Assembly: GCF_001439845.1 (NCBI RefSeq)
Contig: NZ_JYLO01000009.1
Location: forward strand, 1-64,000
Direction of reading: 5' to 3'
DNA from: Pseudomonas lactis
Lineage (GTDB): Bacteria; Pseudomonadota; Gammaproteobacteria; Pseudomonadales; Pseudomonadaceae
DNA length: 64,000 nt
Shown: one piece after another, positions 49,661 to 58,364 of the stretch
How positions within the stretch are numbered: position 1 is the first letter of the stretch
Layout of the letters: every line of letters starts with the position of its first letter
Notes under the pieces: model-generated
What the model was told of the DNA's origin: nothing
The model's input: only the letters and a program-made list of their open reading frames with translations
Databases searched by the model: none
Translations under genes and position numbers: made by a program

Positions 49661-51940
49661 ATGTCCCTCGATCTCGAAACCACTGCCGCTGAAGCCGCGC
49701 CCGTACAGGGCGAACTGCTCGATGCGGAATCTTCCCCTCTGACCCTGAGCCTTCAGGATTTCGTCGGCGAGTTCGGCGACGAACTGCTCGACGCCCTCAA
49801 CAGCGCGAACCCGCCGGTCTATAACGGCCAGCCGCAGGCGCACCGGCAACTCGTCGTCGCCAGCCTCAAGCGCAAGCTGTTTCCGGCCCAGGCCGAAGTC
49901 GTCCACGCCGCCGCCGAGCTGCTGATCGACCGTGGCGAACGCGCCGCGATCGTCAATGGCGAAATGGGCTGCGGCAAGACGACCGTCGGCATCGCCACGG
50001 CCGCCGTGCTCAACGCCGAAGGCTATCGCCGCACCCTGGTTCTTTCGCCGCCGCACCTTGTTTACAAGTGGCGGCGCGAGATCCAGGAGACGGTGGCAGG
50101 CGCCAAGGTGTGGGTGCTCAACGGGCCGGACACGCTCATCAAGCTCATCAAGCTGCGCGAGCAGTTGAATGTCCAGCCCACGGGCCAGGAGTTCTTCGTC
50201 TTGGGCCGGGTCAGGATGCGGATGGGGTTCCACTGGAAGCCCGTCTTCACCCAGCGGCGCACCCGTCACGGCAACGTGGCGGCGTGCCCGGACTGCGGCA
50301 CGGTCATCACCGACCTCGACGGCGAGCCGGTCAATCCGGTCGCGCTCCAAGCCGAGGAATACCGCAGGAAGTGCAGCCATTGCGCCGCCCCCCTGTGGAC
50401 GCTGATCCGCCCGCGCAGCCTGTCCGGCAGCGACCAGTCCTCGGCCGTGCTGAAAGCCCTCAAGCGCATCCCGACGATCGGGGAAGTCACCGCGCAGAAG
50501 CTGATGCAGAAGTTCGGCGAAGGCTTCCTCGCGTCGATGCTGGGCGACAACATCCATGAGTTCATCAACCTCATGGACGGCAACGGCGAACTGGTCTTCT
50601 CTGACCGCCAGGCGCATCGCATGGAAAGAGCGATGGCGAACATGGAGTTCGGCTTCGGCGAAGGCGGCTACCAGCCGTCCGAGTTCATCAAGCGCTACCT
50701 GCCTCAAGGCACGTTCGACCTGTGCATCGCGGACGAGGCCCACGAGTACAAGAACGGTGGCAGTGCCCAGGGCCAGGCCATGGGCGTGCTGGCGGCGAAG
50801 GCTCGCAAGACCTTGCTGCTGACAGGCACGCTGATGGGCGGCTACGGGGACGACCTGTTCTACCTGCTGTTCCGAGCCCTGCCTGGGCGGATGATCGAAG
50901 ACGGCTACCGCCCGACCACGAGCGGCAGCATGACCTCGGCGGCCATGGCGTTCATGAGGGACCACGGGGTCCTCAAGGACATCTACTCCGAAAGCACCGG
51001 CACGGCGCACAAGACGGCCAGGGGCACCAAGGTATCGGTGCGCACGGTCAAGGCTCCCGGCTTCGGGCCGAAAGGGGTCTTGCGGTGCATCCTGCCGTTC
51101 ACGATCTTCCTCAAGCTCAAGGACATCGGCGGCAACGTCCTGCCGCCGTATGACGAGGAGTTCCGTGAAGTCGCAATGGACACGGCGCAAGCCGCGGCCT
51201 ACCGCGACCTGGCGGGTCGGCTGACCGCGGAGCTGAAACAGGCTCTGGCGCGACGCGATACGACGCTGCTGGGTGTGGTGCTCAACGTGCTGCTGGCCTG
51301 GCCGGACTGCTGCTTCCGGTCGGAAACCGTGGTGCATCCGCGCACGCGCAACACCTTGGCGTTCGTCCCGGCTCAGTTCAACGAGTTTGAGGTGACGCCG
51401 AAAGAGCGCGAGCTGATCGACATCTGCAAAGAAGAGAAGGCGCAGGGCCGCAAGGTCCTGGCCTACACGGTCTATACCGGCACGCGCGACACCACGTCGC
51501 GCTTGAAGGTGCTGCTGGAGCAGGAAGGTTTTCGGGTGGCGGTGCTGCGCGCAAGCGTGGACGCCAGCCGCCGCGAGGACTGGATCGCCGAGCAACTGGA
51601 CCGTGGCATCGACGTGCTCATCACCAACCCCGAGCTGGTCAAGACGGGCTTGGACCTGTTGGACTTCCCGACGATCGTTTTCATGCAGTCGGGCTACAAC
51701 GTGTACTCGCTCCAGCAGGCGGCACGCCGCTCCTGGCGCATCGGACAGAAACAGCCGGTGCGCGTGATCTACCTCGGCTACGCCGGTTCCTCGCAGATGA
51801 CCTGCCTGGAGCTGATGGCCAAGAAGATCATGGTCTCGCAGTCCACCTCGGGCGACGTGCCCGAATCGGGCCTGGATGTGCTCAACCAGGACGGTGATTC
51901 CGTCGAGGTCGCGCTGGCCCGGCAACTGGTCGCCGCCTGA
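49661..51940 (+). CDS. SNF2-like superfamily 2 helicase/ATPase
   Basis: This 759-residue protein has the SF2 motifs: Walker A GEMGCGKTT (near residue 100), motif Ia VLSPPHLVYKWRREI, DEAH box CIADEAHEYKN (near 357), motif III LLLTGTLMGG, and motifs V/VI ITNPELVKTGLDL and QQAARRSWRIGQKQPV, the last being typical of SNF2 enzymes. A four-cysteine zinc finger (CPDCG near 208, CSHCA near 237) is inserted between motifs Ia and II. SNF2-like ATPases translocate on duplex DNA. On ICEs it may act in replication or anti-restriction with the neighbouring methyltransferase. Confidence 0.88.
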   Translation: MSLDLETTAAEAAPVQGELLDAESSPLTLSLQDFVGEFGDELLDALNSANPPVYNGQPQAHRQLVVASLKRKLFPAQAEVVHAAAELLIDRGERAAIVNGEMGCGKTTVGIATAAVLNAEGYRRTLVLSPPHLVYKWRREIQETVAGAKVWVLNGPDTLIKLIKLREQLNVQPTGQEFFVLGRVRMRMGFHWKPVFTQRRTRHGNVAACPDCGTVITDLDGEPVNPVALQAEEYRRKCSHCAAPLWTLIRPRSLSGSDQSSAVLKALKRIPTIGEVTAQKLMQKFGEGFLASMLGDNIHEFINLMDGNGELVFSDRQAHRMERAMANMEFGFGEGGYQPSEFIKRYLPQGTFDLCIADEAHEYKNGGSAQGQAMGVLAAKARKTLLLTGTLMGGYGDDLFYLLFRALPGRMIEDGYRPTTSGSMTSAAMAFMRDHGVLKDIYSESTGTAHKTARGTKVSVRTVKAPGFGPKGVLRCILPFTIFLKLKDIGGNVLPPYDEEFREVAMDTAQAAAYRDLAGRLTAELKQALARRDTTLLGVVLNVLLAWPDCCFRSETVVHPRTRNTLAFVPAQFNEFEVTPKERELIDICKEEKAQGRKVLAYTVYTGTRDTTSRLKVLLEQEGFRVAVLRASVDASRREDWIAEQLDRGIDVLITNPELVKTGLDLLDFPTIVFMQSGYNVYSLQQAARRSWRIGQKQPVRVIYLGYAGSSQMTCLELMAKKIMVSQSTSGDVPESGLDVLNQDGDSVEVALARQLVAA

Positions 51941-51992
51941 TCCCCACGCCAACGCCGGCCTCGCGCCGCCGGCTTTCCATTGTTCCCACCTT

Positions 51993-52035
51993 GCAGCCAC
52001 GCCCACGGTCTCCGTGGACGTGGCTGCGCATTTTT
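51993..52035 (+). terminator. Strong intrinsic terminator after the helicase gene
   Basis: GCAGCCACG / CGTGGCTGC (9 bp) encloses an inner CCACGG/CCGTGG hairpin and is followed by GCATTTTTC. CAAGGAG of the next gene begins five bases later. Confidence 0.82.
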
Positions 52036-52053
52036 CATTCCAAGGAGATTTCC

Positions 52054-52923
52054 ATGAACACCCATACCCAATCCACGCCCGAAAACGTGAAGGCCCGCCT
52101 GACGCTGGACGTGACCTGTTTGCTCAACGGCGAGGCCGCGTCGGAAATACTGGCACGGCTGCAACGCATGTGGGTCCGCGCCATCGGCGAGAGGTTGCTA
52201 ATCGATGAGACCGCCGCGAAGGTGGATGTTTGGTCGATCGAGGTGACCGAGTTGCCCTCGGCGACTAACAGCGATGCGCTCGAAGCCGAGATCGCCGCCT
52301 TCATGCAGCAACGCATCGGGGACGGCAACCTCTGTGCAGAGGACATTCCCTTGCGCCTGGCGAGCTATGGCCTGATGGCCCCCGAGGATTTCATCGACGA
52401 AATGCGCGAGCGCATGGGCATGGAAGACGACGCCCCCACGGGCCGAGCCGTCATCCCCTCGACCGAACCTGCCGACGGCGGTGAGATCGAGATGCAAGTC
52501 GCGGTCGTCTGCATCGGTGCCTCCGGTAGCCCCAACGTGCCGGTCTTCAAGGTCAGGATCACCCAGGAGGAATACGACCTGGGTATCCACTACGACAAGG
52601 CCAGGGACCTGGCCGAAGAGGCCCGGTACGAAGGGCCGTTCATCTGCTTCGACGCCGCCGAATATGGCCCCATCCTGTCGGCCGCCCGCGAACTTGGCCT
52701 CGTTCCGCAGGTCGTCGTGGTCGATATGACCGACGGCCAGATCCACTCCATCCGCTGCGACAGCGGCGAGATCAAGGTCATCTGCTACGACACCAGCGAC
52801 ACTGACGAGTATTCGGCGGCGGTGGCGAACCGGCCGCTCGGCGAGAACGGGCAGTTCGTGCGCTGCTGGTCGCACACCCAACTGGCACGGGTCGATCCCG
52901 GCCTGAAGCTGGCTCGGGATTGA
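52054..52923 (+). CDS. Conserved ICE protein of unknown function
   Basis: This 289-residue acidic protein starts MNTHTQSTPENVKARLTLDV. The first half is helical. The second half begins IEMQVAVVCIGASGSPNVPV and contains the likely conserved core FKVRITQEEYDLGIHYDKAR and FICFDAAEYGPI. It may belong to the DUF5983 group seen on ICEs, but this is uncertain. It is the last gene of the hairpin-leader block before the transfer genes. Confidence 0.66.
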   Translation: MNTHTQSTPENVKARLTLDVTCLLNGEAASEILARLQRMWVRAIGERLLIDETAAKVDVWSIEVTELPSATNSDALEAEIAAFMQQRIGDGNLCAEDIPLRLASYGLMAPEDFIDEMRERMGMEDDAPTGRAVIPSTEPADGGEIEMQVAVVCIGASGSPNVPVFKVRITQEEYDLGIHYDKARDLAEEARYEGPFICFDAAEYGPILSAARELGLVPQVVVVDMTDGQIHSIRCDSGEIKVICYDTSDTDEYSAAVANRPLGENGQFVRCWSHTQLARVDPGLKLARD

Positions 52924-52950
52924 TCGGGCGAAGCCCGATGCGTTTTCACA

Positions 52951-52972
52951 GGCCCCTTCGGGGGCCTTTTCC
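52951..52972 (+). terminator. Intrinsic terminator before the transfer operon
   Basis: GGCCCC-TTC-GGGGGCC followed by TTTTCC lies 27 bases after the 289-residue gene. The transfer genes that start at 53082 overlap each other tightly, unlike the genes upstream, so a new transcription unit probably begins between here and 53081. Confidence 0.8.
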
Positions 52973-53081
52973 TTTGGAGGGAGGCTGCCGGGAAATCGGG
53001 CGCTGCCTGGTTCGCATTGTTTGCTGCCGCTCGTGGCCCGAGCGGCGATGGTGAGGGCTCGATGTTTCAGGACGACGCGCC

Positions 53082-53681
53082 ATGTGCCCCTCTCCACCTT
53101 GGTTTCACCATCCCGAACGCCGTCTGCTGGCGGGTTTTCTCGGCCTGCTTTGGTCGGTGCTGGCTGGCGGCTGCGCGACGACGAGCGCGCCGGTCGCGCC
53201 CGACACCATCGAGGAAGTCTCGGCCGCACCCGTACCCGAGGCGCCCGAATACATCCCCGTTGTGCGCTACGGCCGCTACACCCTCGTGGAACTGGCACCG
53301 ACAGCAGCGCAGCGCGACCTGCTGTTGCAGACCATCGACGTGTCGATGCCCGAGGATGCACGCGCTACGGTCGGCGACGGGCTACGGCATGTGCTCAAGC
53401 GCAGCGGTTACGGCTTGTGCCAGACGACGCACGCGGTGATCGAGCTGTACGCACTGCCGCTGCCGGCGGCCCACCTGCACCTCGGCCCCATGACCCTGCG
53501 GGATGCGCTGCTCACCCTGGCTGGTTCGGCCTGGGAACTGCACGCGGATGACCGCGCGCGGCAAATCTGCTTCGAGCGGCCCGGCGACAGCATGACCGCC
53601 GACAACGTACCCGCGCCGCCTGCCACCGAGGCGGTGCAGACGTTCCCGCTGGCGCCCGCGGCATCGGGAGGCCAGCCATGA
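53082..53681 (+). CDS. pilL: PilL N-terminal-domain lipoprotein (TIGR03748)
   Basis: This 199-residue protein has a hydrophobic N-terminal helix and a lipobox (LAGGC, Cys31), so it is predicted to be a lipoprotein. The body (PVVRYGRYTLVELAPTAAQR, then LYALPLPAAHLHLGPMTLRD) matches the PilL/TIGR03748 family, a secretin-associated or pilus-assembly-like component of ICE transfer systems. It overlaps the next gene by 4 bp and opens the transfer operon. Confidence 0.82.
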   Translation: MCPSPPWFHHPERRLLAGFLGLLWSVLAGGCATTSAPVAPDTIEEVSAAPVPEAPEYIPVVRYGRYTLVELAPTAAQRDLLLQTIDVSMPEDARATVGDGLRHVLKRSGYGLCQTTHAVIELYALPLPAAHLHLGPMTLRDALLTLAGSAWELHADDRARQICFERPGDSMTADNVPAPPATEAVQTFPLAPAASGGQP

Positions 53682-54319
53682 ACGCCCCGCAGCCCGCCCA
53701 TCGTTCAACGGCCGCCGTGGTGGTGCAGAGCCTGATGTGGCTCTGGCTGATCGGCCTCAGTGTCCTCGTTGCCCTCGGCTACCAGACGATGAACGACCAG
53801 GCCGACCAGGAGCGCCTCGATTCCCGCCTGCAACGCCTCGAAGCGCAGGCAACAGGCCTGGCCGAGACCGTCGAGGCCATCCAGCAGCGTCCAGCCGTCG
53901 CCACGGCGGCAGACCTCAAAGACACCCGCCAAATCCTGGAAGCACGCGCGGCCCAGGTCGAGAAATCGCTGAGCGCCTATGCCTCCGCCGACGACCTTCA
54001 GGCACTGCGCGCCGAAGTCGAGCAAATCAAGGCGCGGCAGACCGCTGCGCGCGCCGCTGCACCCGCCCAGCCGCGCACCAGGAACAAGCCCACCGCCAAG
54101 CCCGAACCGACGCCGCTCCCGTTCCGCATCGTCGGTGCCGAACTGCGTGCCGGCGAGCGCAGCGTGTCCGTCGCGCCGAGCAATGGCGACTTCACGCCCG
54201 ACCAGCTTCAGGTGCTGCTACCCGGCGATGCGGTCCGCCCGTGGCGCTTGCAGGCCGTCGAGGGCAGCACTGCGGTGTTCCAGGCCGGCGACCAGACCCG
54301 CCACGTGGCGATCCCCTGA
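53678..54319 (+). CDS. Membrane-anchored coiled-coil ICE transfer protein
   Basis: This 213-residue protein has one N-terminal membrane helix (VVVQSLMWLWLIGLSVLVAL, residues 14-33) followed by a long coiled coil (about 45-120), an Ala/Pro linker and a small C-terminal beta domain. This suggests a bitopic inner-membrane protein with a periplasmic rod. It is not assigned to a named Tra family, but it is placed inside the conserved transfer cluster between PilL and TIGR03759. Confidence 0.72.
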   Translation: MNAPQPAHRSTAAVVVQSLMWLWLIGLSVLVALGYQTMNDQADQERLDSRLQRLEAQATGLAETVEAIQQRPAVATAADLKDTRQILEARAAQVEKSLSAYASADDLQALRAEVEQIKARQTAARAAAPAQPRTRNKPTAKPEPTPLPFRIVGAELRAGERSVSVAPSNGDFTPDQLQVLLPGDAVRPWRLQAVEGSTAVFQAGDQTRHVAIP

Positions 54320-54333
54320 ACGGAGCACACCAC

Positions 54334-55059
54334 ATGAAGCCGTCGATCATCCTTTCCGCGCTTCTGCTGGCGTCCACCCAGTTGCCCGCGTGGGCGCAGC
54401 AATCCGCCACGGCTCCCGCCCGCAATGCGCAGAGTCAGGAACGCCCGCTGGTCGCCCGCATTCTGGACGACCGGGTGGCGAGCGACTGGGGCCTTCAACC
54501 TCAGGAGTGGGCGCGCTATCGCGAACTGATGGACGGTCCACTGGGCATCTATTCGCCCAACCTGGACCCGCTGTCGGCCCTGGGCATCGAGGCGCGTACC
54601 GAAGAGGAACGGCGACGCTACGCCGAGCTGCAGGTGCAGGTCGAAGCGCGCCGCGTGGAGAAACTGCTCGCTTATCAGCGGGCCTATGACGAGGCCTGGC
54701 AGCGCCTGAACCCCGGGATGCAGCGGGTGAACCTGCCGGACGACAAGCCGGTCGCCGGGGCCACGCGCGGCTCCGGCCGCACGGCAGTGTTCGTGAAAGA
54801 TAACTGCGTGGCCTGCGGCCAGCTCGTGCAGCGCCTGCAATCCTCGGGCGCCGAATTCGACCTGTACATGGTCGGCAGCCGCCAGGACGACGCGCGCATC
54901 CGCGATTGGGCCAAGCGCGCGAACGTCGATCCGGCGCGCGTGCGCAGCGGCAGCATCACGCTCAACCACGACGGCGGCCGCTGGTTGACCTTGGGGGTAC
55001 CCGGCGACCTGCCGGCGGTCGTGCGCGAGGTGAACGGCCAATGGCAGCGCCAGCCATAG
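54334..55059 (+). CDS. TIGR03759-family ICE transfer protein
   Basis: This 241-residue protein has a Sec signal peptide (cleavage after LPAWA, about residue 21). It contains LDDRVASDWGLQPQEWARYR and GPLGIYSPNLDPLSALGIEA, hallmarks of TIGR03759. The C-terminal half looks like a thioredoxin-fold remnant with the pair C-V-A-C (VKDNCVACGQLVQRL), possibly involved in disulfide handling of the pilus. It overlaps the next gene by 19 bp. Confidence 0.85.
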   Translation: MKPSIILSALLLASTQLPAWAQQSATAPARNAQSQERPLVARILDDRVASDWGLQPQEWARYRELMDGPLGIYSPNLDPLSALGIEARTEEERRRYAELQVQVEARRVEKLLAYQRAYDEAWQRLNPGMQRVNLPDDKPVAGATRGSGRTAVFVKDNCVACGQLVQRLQSSGAEFDLYMVGSRQDDARIRDWAKRANVDPARVRSGSITLNHDGGRWLTLGVPGDLPAVVREVNGQWQRQP

Positions 55060-55631
55060 CCGCCCCCCTGCGCACACTGGTGCTCGCCGCTGGCCTATGC
55101 GCCTGCGTCGCCCAAGCCCAGGAGGTTCCGCCACCGGCCTACCAGCTCGCCGCGCAGCGCGCAGGCATCCCCTCGACGGTGCTCTACGCCGTGGCCTTGC
55201 AGGAGAGTGGCATCCGCCGTAACGGACGCATCGTCCCGTGGCCGTGGTCCCTCAACGTCGCCGGCCAATCACGCCGCTATGCGACCCGCGCCGATGCCTG
55301 CGCGGGTTTGCAGCAGGCGATGCGCTCCACGCCGCACACGCGCATCGACGCGGGCCTGGGCCAGATCAACCTCGGCTACCACCAGCAGCGCTACGCCAGC
55401 GCCTGCGACCTGCTCGACCCGTACCGGAATCTCGCCATCGCTGCCGAGATCCTGCGCGAGCAACACGCCCCCGGCGAGGACTGGTTGCTGGCGATGGGCC
55501 GCTACCACCGCCCCGCGGGTGGCGAGCCCGCCGCCCGCTACCGGCGCAGCGTGTCGCGCCACCTCGCCCGGGTGCAGGGCGCACGCCCAACCGCCGCGGT
55601 TCTCGCCGCACGCAAGGAGACATCCCCATGA
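55041..55631 (+). CDS. Lytic transglycosylase (SLT domain) of the transfer system
   Basis: This 196-residue exported protein (signal peptide to about residue 26) has an SLT-type lysozyme-like domain: YAVALQESGIRRNGRIVPWP with the catalytic glutamate in ALQESG, then GLGQINLGYHQQRYASACDL. Such enzymes locally open peptidoglycan for assembly of the conjugation channel. The start overlaps the previous gene by 19 bp, and the 3' end overlaps the next by 4 bp. Confidence 0.88.
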   Translation: MAAPAIAAPLRTLVLAAGLCACVAQAQEVPPPAYQLAAQRAGIPSTVLYAVALQESGIRRNGRIVPWPWSLNVAGQSRRYATRADACAGLQQAMRSTPHTRIDAGLGQINLGYHQQRYASACDLLDPYRNLAIAAEILREQHAPGEDWLLAMGRYHRPAGGEPAARYRRSVSRHLARVQGARPTAAVLAARKETSP

Positions 55632-56167
55632 CGACATCCCATCTGGCCTTGCGTGGCCTGCTCGTACTGCTGGCGGGTCTGCCGCTGGCCTCGCTTGCCG
55701 GCGAGCCGCTGATCGTGGTCGAAGACCGCGGCGGCGCGTCGGCGCTGCCGTACTACGAAGCCCTGAACCTCCAGCCGCGCACCAACGCACCGGCCCGGCC
55801 GCCGATCCCGACGCCCCAGGTTCCCGCCACGCCGGCGGACGAGGCCGCGATGCTGCCGGTGCGCAGCGCCAAGCTCACCCCCGGCACCGTCCCGCGGCGT
55901 GTCATCGAGGCTCCGGGTCTGCGGCCTTTCGTTGTCGTCGGCGACGACGAGGCATCTCGGGCCTGGCTGCGCAGCCAGGCAGCCGCGCTGCGCGAGCGCG
56001 GCGCGGTCGGTCTGGTGGTCAACGTCGAGACCGTGCAGGGCCTGGCGCGGCTGCGCACCCTGGTGCCCGGCGTACCCCTCGCGCCCATGTCCGGCGACGA
56101 CCTGGCCGAGCGCCTGGGCCTGCGGCACTACCCGGTGCTGATCACAGCCACCGGCATCGAGCAATGA
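55628..56167 (+). CDS. TIGR03765-family ICE transfer protein (PFL_4695-like)
   Basis: This 179-residue protein has a signal peptide (cleavage after ASLA, about residue 24). A Pro-rich stretch is followed by PVRSAKLTPGTVPRRVIEAP and GDDLAERLGLRHYPVLITAT, characteristic of TIGR03765. It is periplasmic with unknown role. It always precedes the TraD coupling protein in this ICE class, as it does here (4 bp before traD). Confidence 0.85.
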   Translation: MTTSHLALRGLLVLLAGLPLASLAGEPLIVVEDRGGASALPYYEALNLQPRTNAPARPPIPTPQVPATPADEAAMLPVRSAKLTPGTVPRRVIEAPGLRPFVVVGDDEASRAWLRSQAAALRERGAVGLVVNVETVQGLARLRTLVPGVPLAPMSGDDLAERLGLRHYPVLITATGIEQ

Positions 56168-56171
56168 AGCC

Positions 56172-58364
56172 ATGTCGGGGAAACAGCCGGTCGAGGTACT
56201 GCTTCGCCCAGCGGTGGAGCTATACACCGTTGCCGCATGCGCGGGCGCCGCGTTTCTCTCCCTGGTGGCCCCATGGTCGCTCGCGCTGAGCCCGTCCATG
56301 GGCGTCGGCAGCGCGCTGGCGTTCGGCGCCTACGGTGCCATCCGCTACCGCGATGCCCGCGTCATCCTGCGCTACCGGCGCAACATCCGCCGCCTGCCGC
56401 GCTACGTGATGACCAGCAAGGACGTGCCGGTCAGCCAGCAGCGGCTGTTCGTGGGGCGCGGGTTCCTGTGGGAGCAGAAGCACACCCATAGGCTCATGCA
56501 AACGTACCGGCCGGAGTTCCGCCGCTACGTCGAGCCCACACCAGCCTACCGGCTGGCGCGACGGCTGGAAGAACGGCTGGAGTACGCGCCGTTCCCGCTG
56601 TCCCGGCTGTCGAAACTCACCGGCTGGGACGTACCTTTCAACCCGGTGCGGCCGTTGCCGCCTGTGGGCGGCCTGCCGCGCCTGCACGGCATCGAACCCG
56701 AGGAGATGGACGTCAGCCTGCCGCTGGGCGAGCGCGTCGGCCACTCGCTGGTGCTGGGCACGACGCGCGTCGGCAAGACCCGGCTGGCCGAACTATTCGT
56801 GACCCAGGACATCCGGCGCGTGAACGCCGCGGGCGAGCACGAGGTGGTGATCGTCATTGACCCCAAGGGCGATGCCGATCTCCTGAAGCGGATGTACGTC
56901 GAGGCTAAGCGCGCCGGCCGCGAAGGCGAGTTCTACGTCTTCCACCTGGGATGGCCGGACATCTCCGCGCGCTACAACGCCGTGGGGCGATTCGGGCGTA
57001 TATCGGAAGTCGCCACCCGCGTTGCGGGGCAGCTTTCCGGTGAAGGCAACTCGGCCGCCTTCCGAGAGTTTGCGTGGCGGTTCGTCAACATCATTGCCCG
57101 CGCCCTGGTGGAGCTGGGACAGCGGCCCGACTACATGCTGATCCAACGGCACGTCATCAACATCGACGCGCTGTTCATCGAGTACGCCCAGCATTACTTC
57201 GCCAAGACCGAGCCCAGGGCCTGGGAGGTGATTGTCCAGATCGAGGCCAAGCTCAACGAGAAGAACATCCCGCGCAACATGATCGGGCGCGAGAAGCGCG
57301 TGGTGGCGCTGGAGCAGTACCTCTCGCAGGCGCGCAACTACGACCCGGTGCTGGATGGCCTGCGCTCGGCGGTTCGCTACGACAAGACGTACTTCGACAA
57401 GATCGTCGCATCGCTGCTGCCGCTGCTGGAGAAGCTCACTAGCGGCAAGATCGCGCAGCTCCTGGCCCCGAACTACTCCGACCTGGCCGACCCGCGCCCG
57501 ATCTTCGACTGGATGCAGATCATCCGTAAGAGGGCCATCGTCTATGTGGGCCTGGATGCGCTCTCCGACGCCGAGGTCGCCACCGCGGTCGGCAACTCGA
57601 TGTTCAGCGATCTCGTGTCGGTCGCCGGGCATATCTACAAGCATGGGATCGACGATGGCCTGCCGGGCGCATCGGCCGGTGCGCGCGTGCCGATCAACGT
57701 CCATGCCGACGAGTTCAACGAATTGATGGGCGACGAGTTCATCCCGCTGATCAACAAGGGCGGCGGTGCCGGCCTGCAAGTCACTGCGTACACGCAGACC
57801 CTGTCGGACATCGAGGCCCGCATCGGCAACCGCGCGAAGGCAGGCCAGGTGATCGGGAATTTCAACAACCTGTTCATGCTGCGCGTGCGCGAGACCGCGA
57901 CCGCCGAACTGCTGACCCGGCAATTGCCGAAGGTCGAGGTCTATACGACCACCATCGTCAGCGGCGCGACCGACAGCTCGGACATTCGCGGGGCGACGGA
58001 TTTCACGTCGAACACTCAGGACCGCATCAGCATGTCCAGCGTGCCGATGATCGAGCCGTCGCACGTCGTCGGCCTGCCGAAAGGCCAGTGCTTCGCGTTG
58101 CTGCAGGGCGGCCAGCTTTGGAAAGTGCGCATGCCGCTGCCGGCGCCGGACCCGGACGAAGTGATGCCGGCAGACTTGCAGCAACTGGCCGGGTACATGC
58201 GCCAGAGCTACAGCGAAGCGACGCAGTGGTGGGAGTTCACCAGTTCCCCCGCCTTGCAGGACACGGGCCTGCCCGACGACCTGCTGGATGACGCCGCTGC
58301 GGCCGAACCTCCCGCGGTGGCCATTGCCACCGACGAGGACACCGGCAACAAGGCCTCGCCATGA
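56172..58364 (+). CDS. traD: Type IV coupling protein TraD
   Basis: This 730-residue VirD4/TraD-type ATPase couples the relaxosome to the secretion channel. Two N-terminal membrane helices (about residues 15-55) are followed by Walker A GTTRVGKTR (near 196) and Walker B VVIVIDPKGDADL (near 224). Conserved HADEFNELMGDEFIPLINKG and AYTQTLSDIEARIG follow. It fits the TIGR03743 SXT/TraD subfamily. The 3' end overlaps the TIGR03747 gene by 4 bp. Confidence 0.92.
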   Translation: MSGKQPVEVLLRPAVELYTVAACAGAAFLSLVAPWSLALSPSMGVGSALAFGAYGAIRYRDARVILRYRRNIRRLPRYVMTSKDVPVSQQRLFVGRGFLWEQKHTHRLMQTYRPEFRRYVEPTPAYRLARRLEERLEYAPFPLSRLSKLTGWDVPFNPVRPLPPVGGLPRLHGIEPEEMDVSLPLGERVGHSLVLGTTRVGKTRLAELFVTQDIRRVNAAGEHEVVIVIDPKGDADLLKRMYVEAKRAGREGEFYVFHLGWPDISARYNAVGRFGRISEVATRVAGQLSGEGNSAAFREFAWRFVNIIARALVELGQRPDYMLIQRHVINIDALFIEYAQHYFAKTEPRAWEVIVQIEAKLNEKNIPRNMIGREKRVVALEQYLSQARNYDPVLDGLRSAVRYDKTYFDKIVASLLPLLEKLTSGKIAQLLAPNYSDLADPRPIFDWMQIIRKRAIVYVGLDALSDAEVATAVGNSMFSDLVSVAGHIYKHGIDDGLPGASAGARVPINVHADEFNELMGDEFIPLINKGGGAGLQVTAYTQTLSDIEARIGNRAKAGQVIGNFNNLFMLRVRETATAELLTRQLPKVEVYTTTIVSGATDSSDIRGATDFTSNTQDRISMSSVPMIEPSHVVGLPKGQCFALLQGGQLWKVRMPLPAPDPDEVMPADLQQLAGYMRQSYSEATQWWEFTSSPALQDTGLPDDLLDDAAAAEPPAVAIATDEDTGNKASP

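Noticed and set aside
49232..52006. 924-codon open frame antisense to the helicase gene
   Set aside because: It overlaps an SF2 helicase with all expected motifs. Its translation is a low-complexity mix of Arg, Gly, His and Gln with no family resemblance, as expected for the complement of GC-rich coding DNA.
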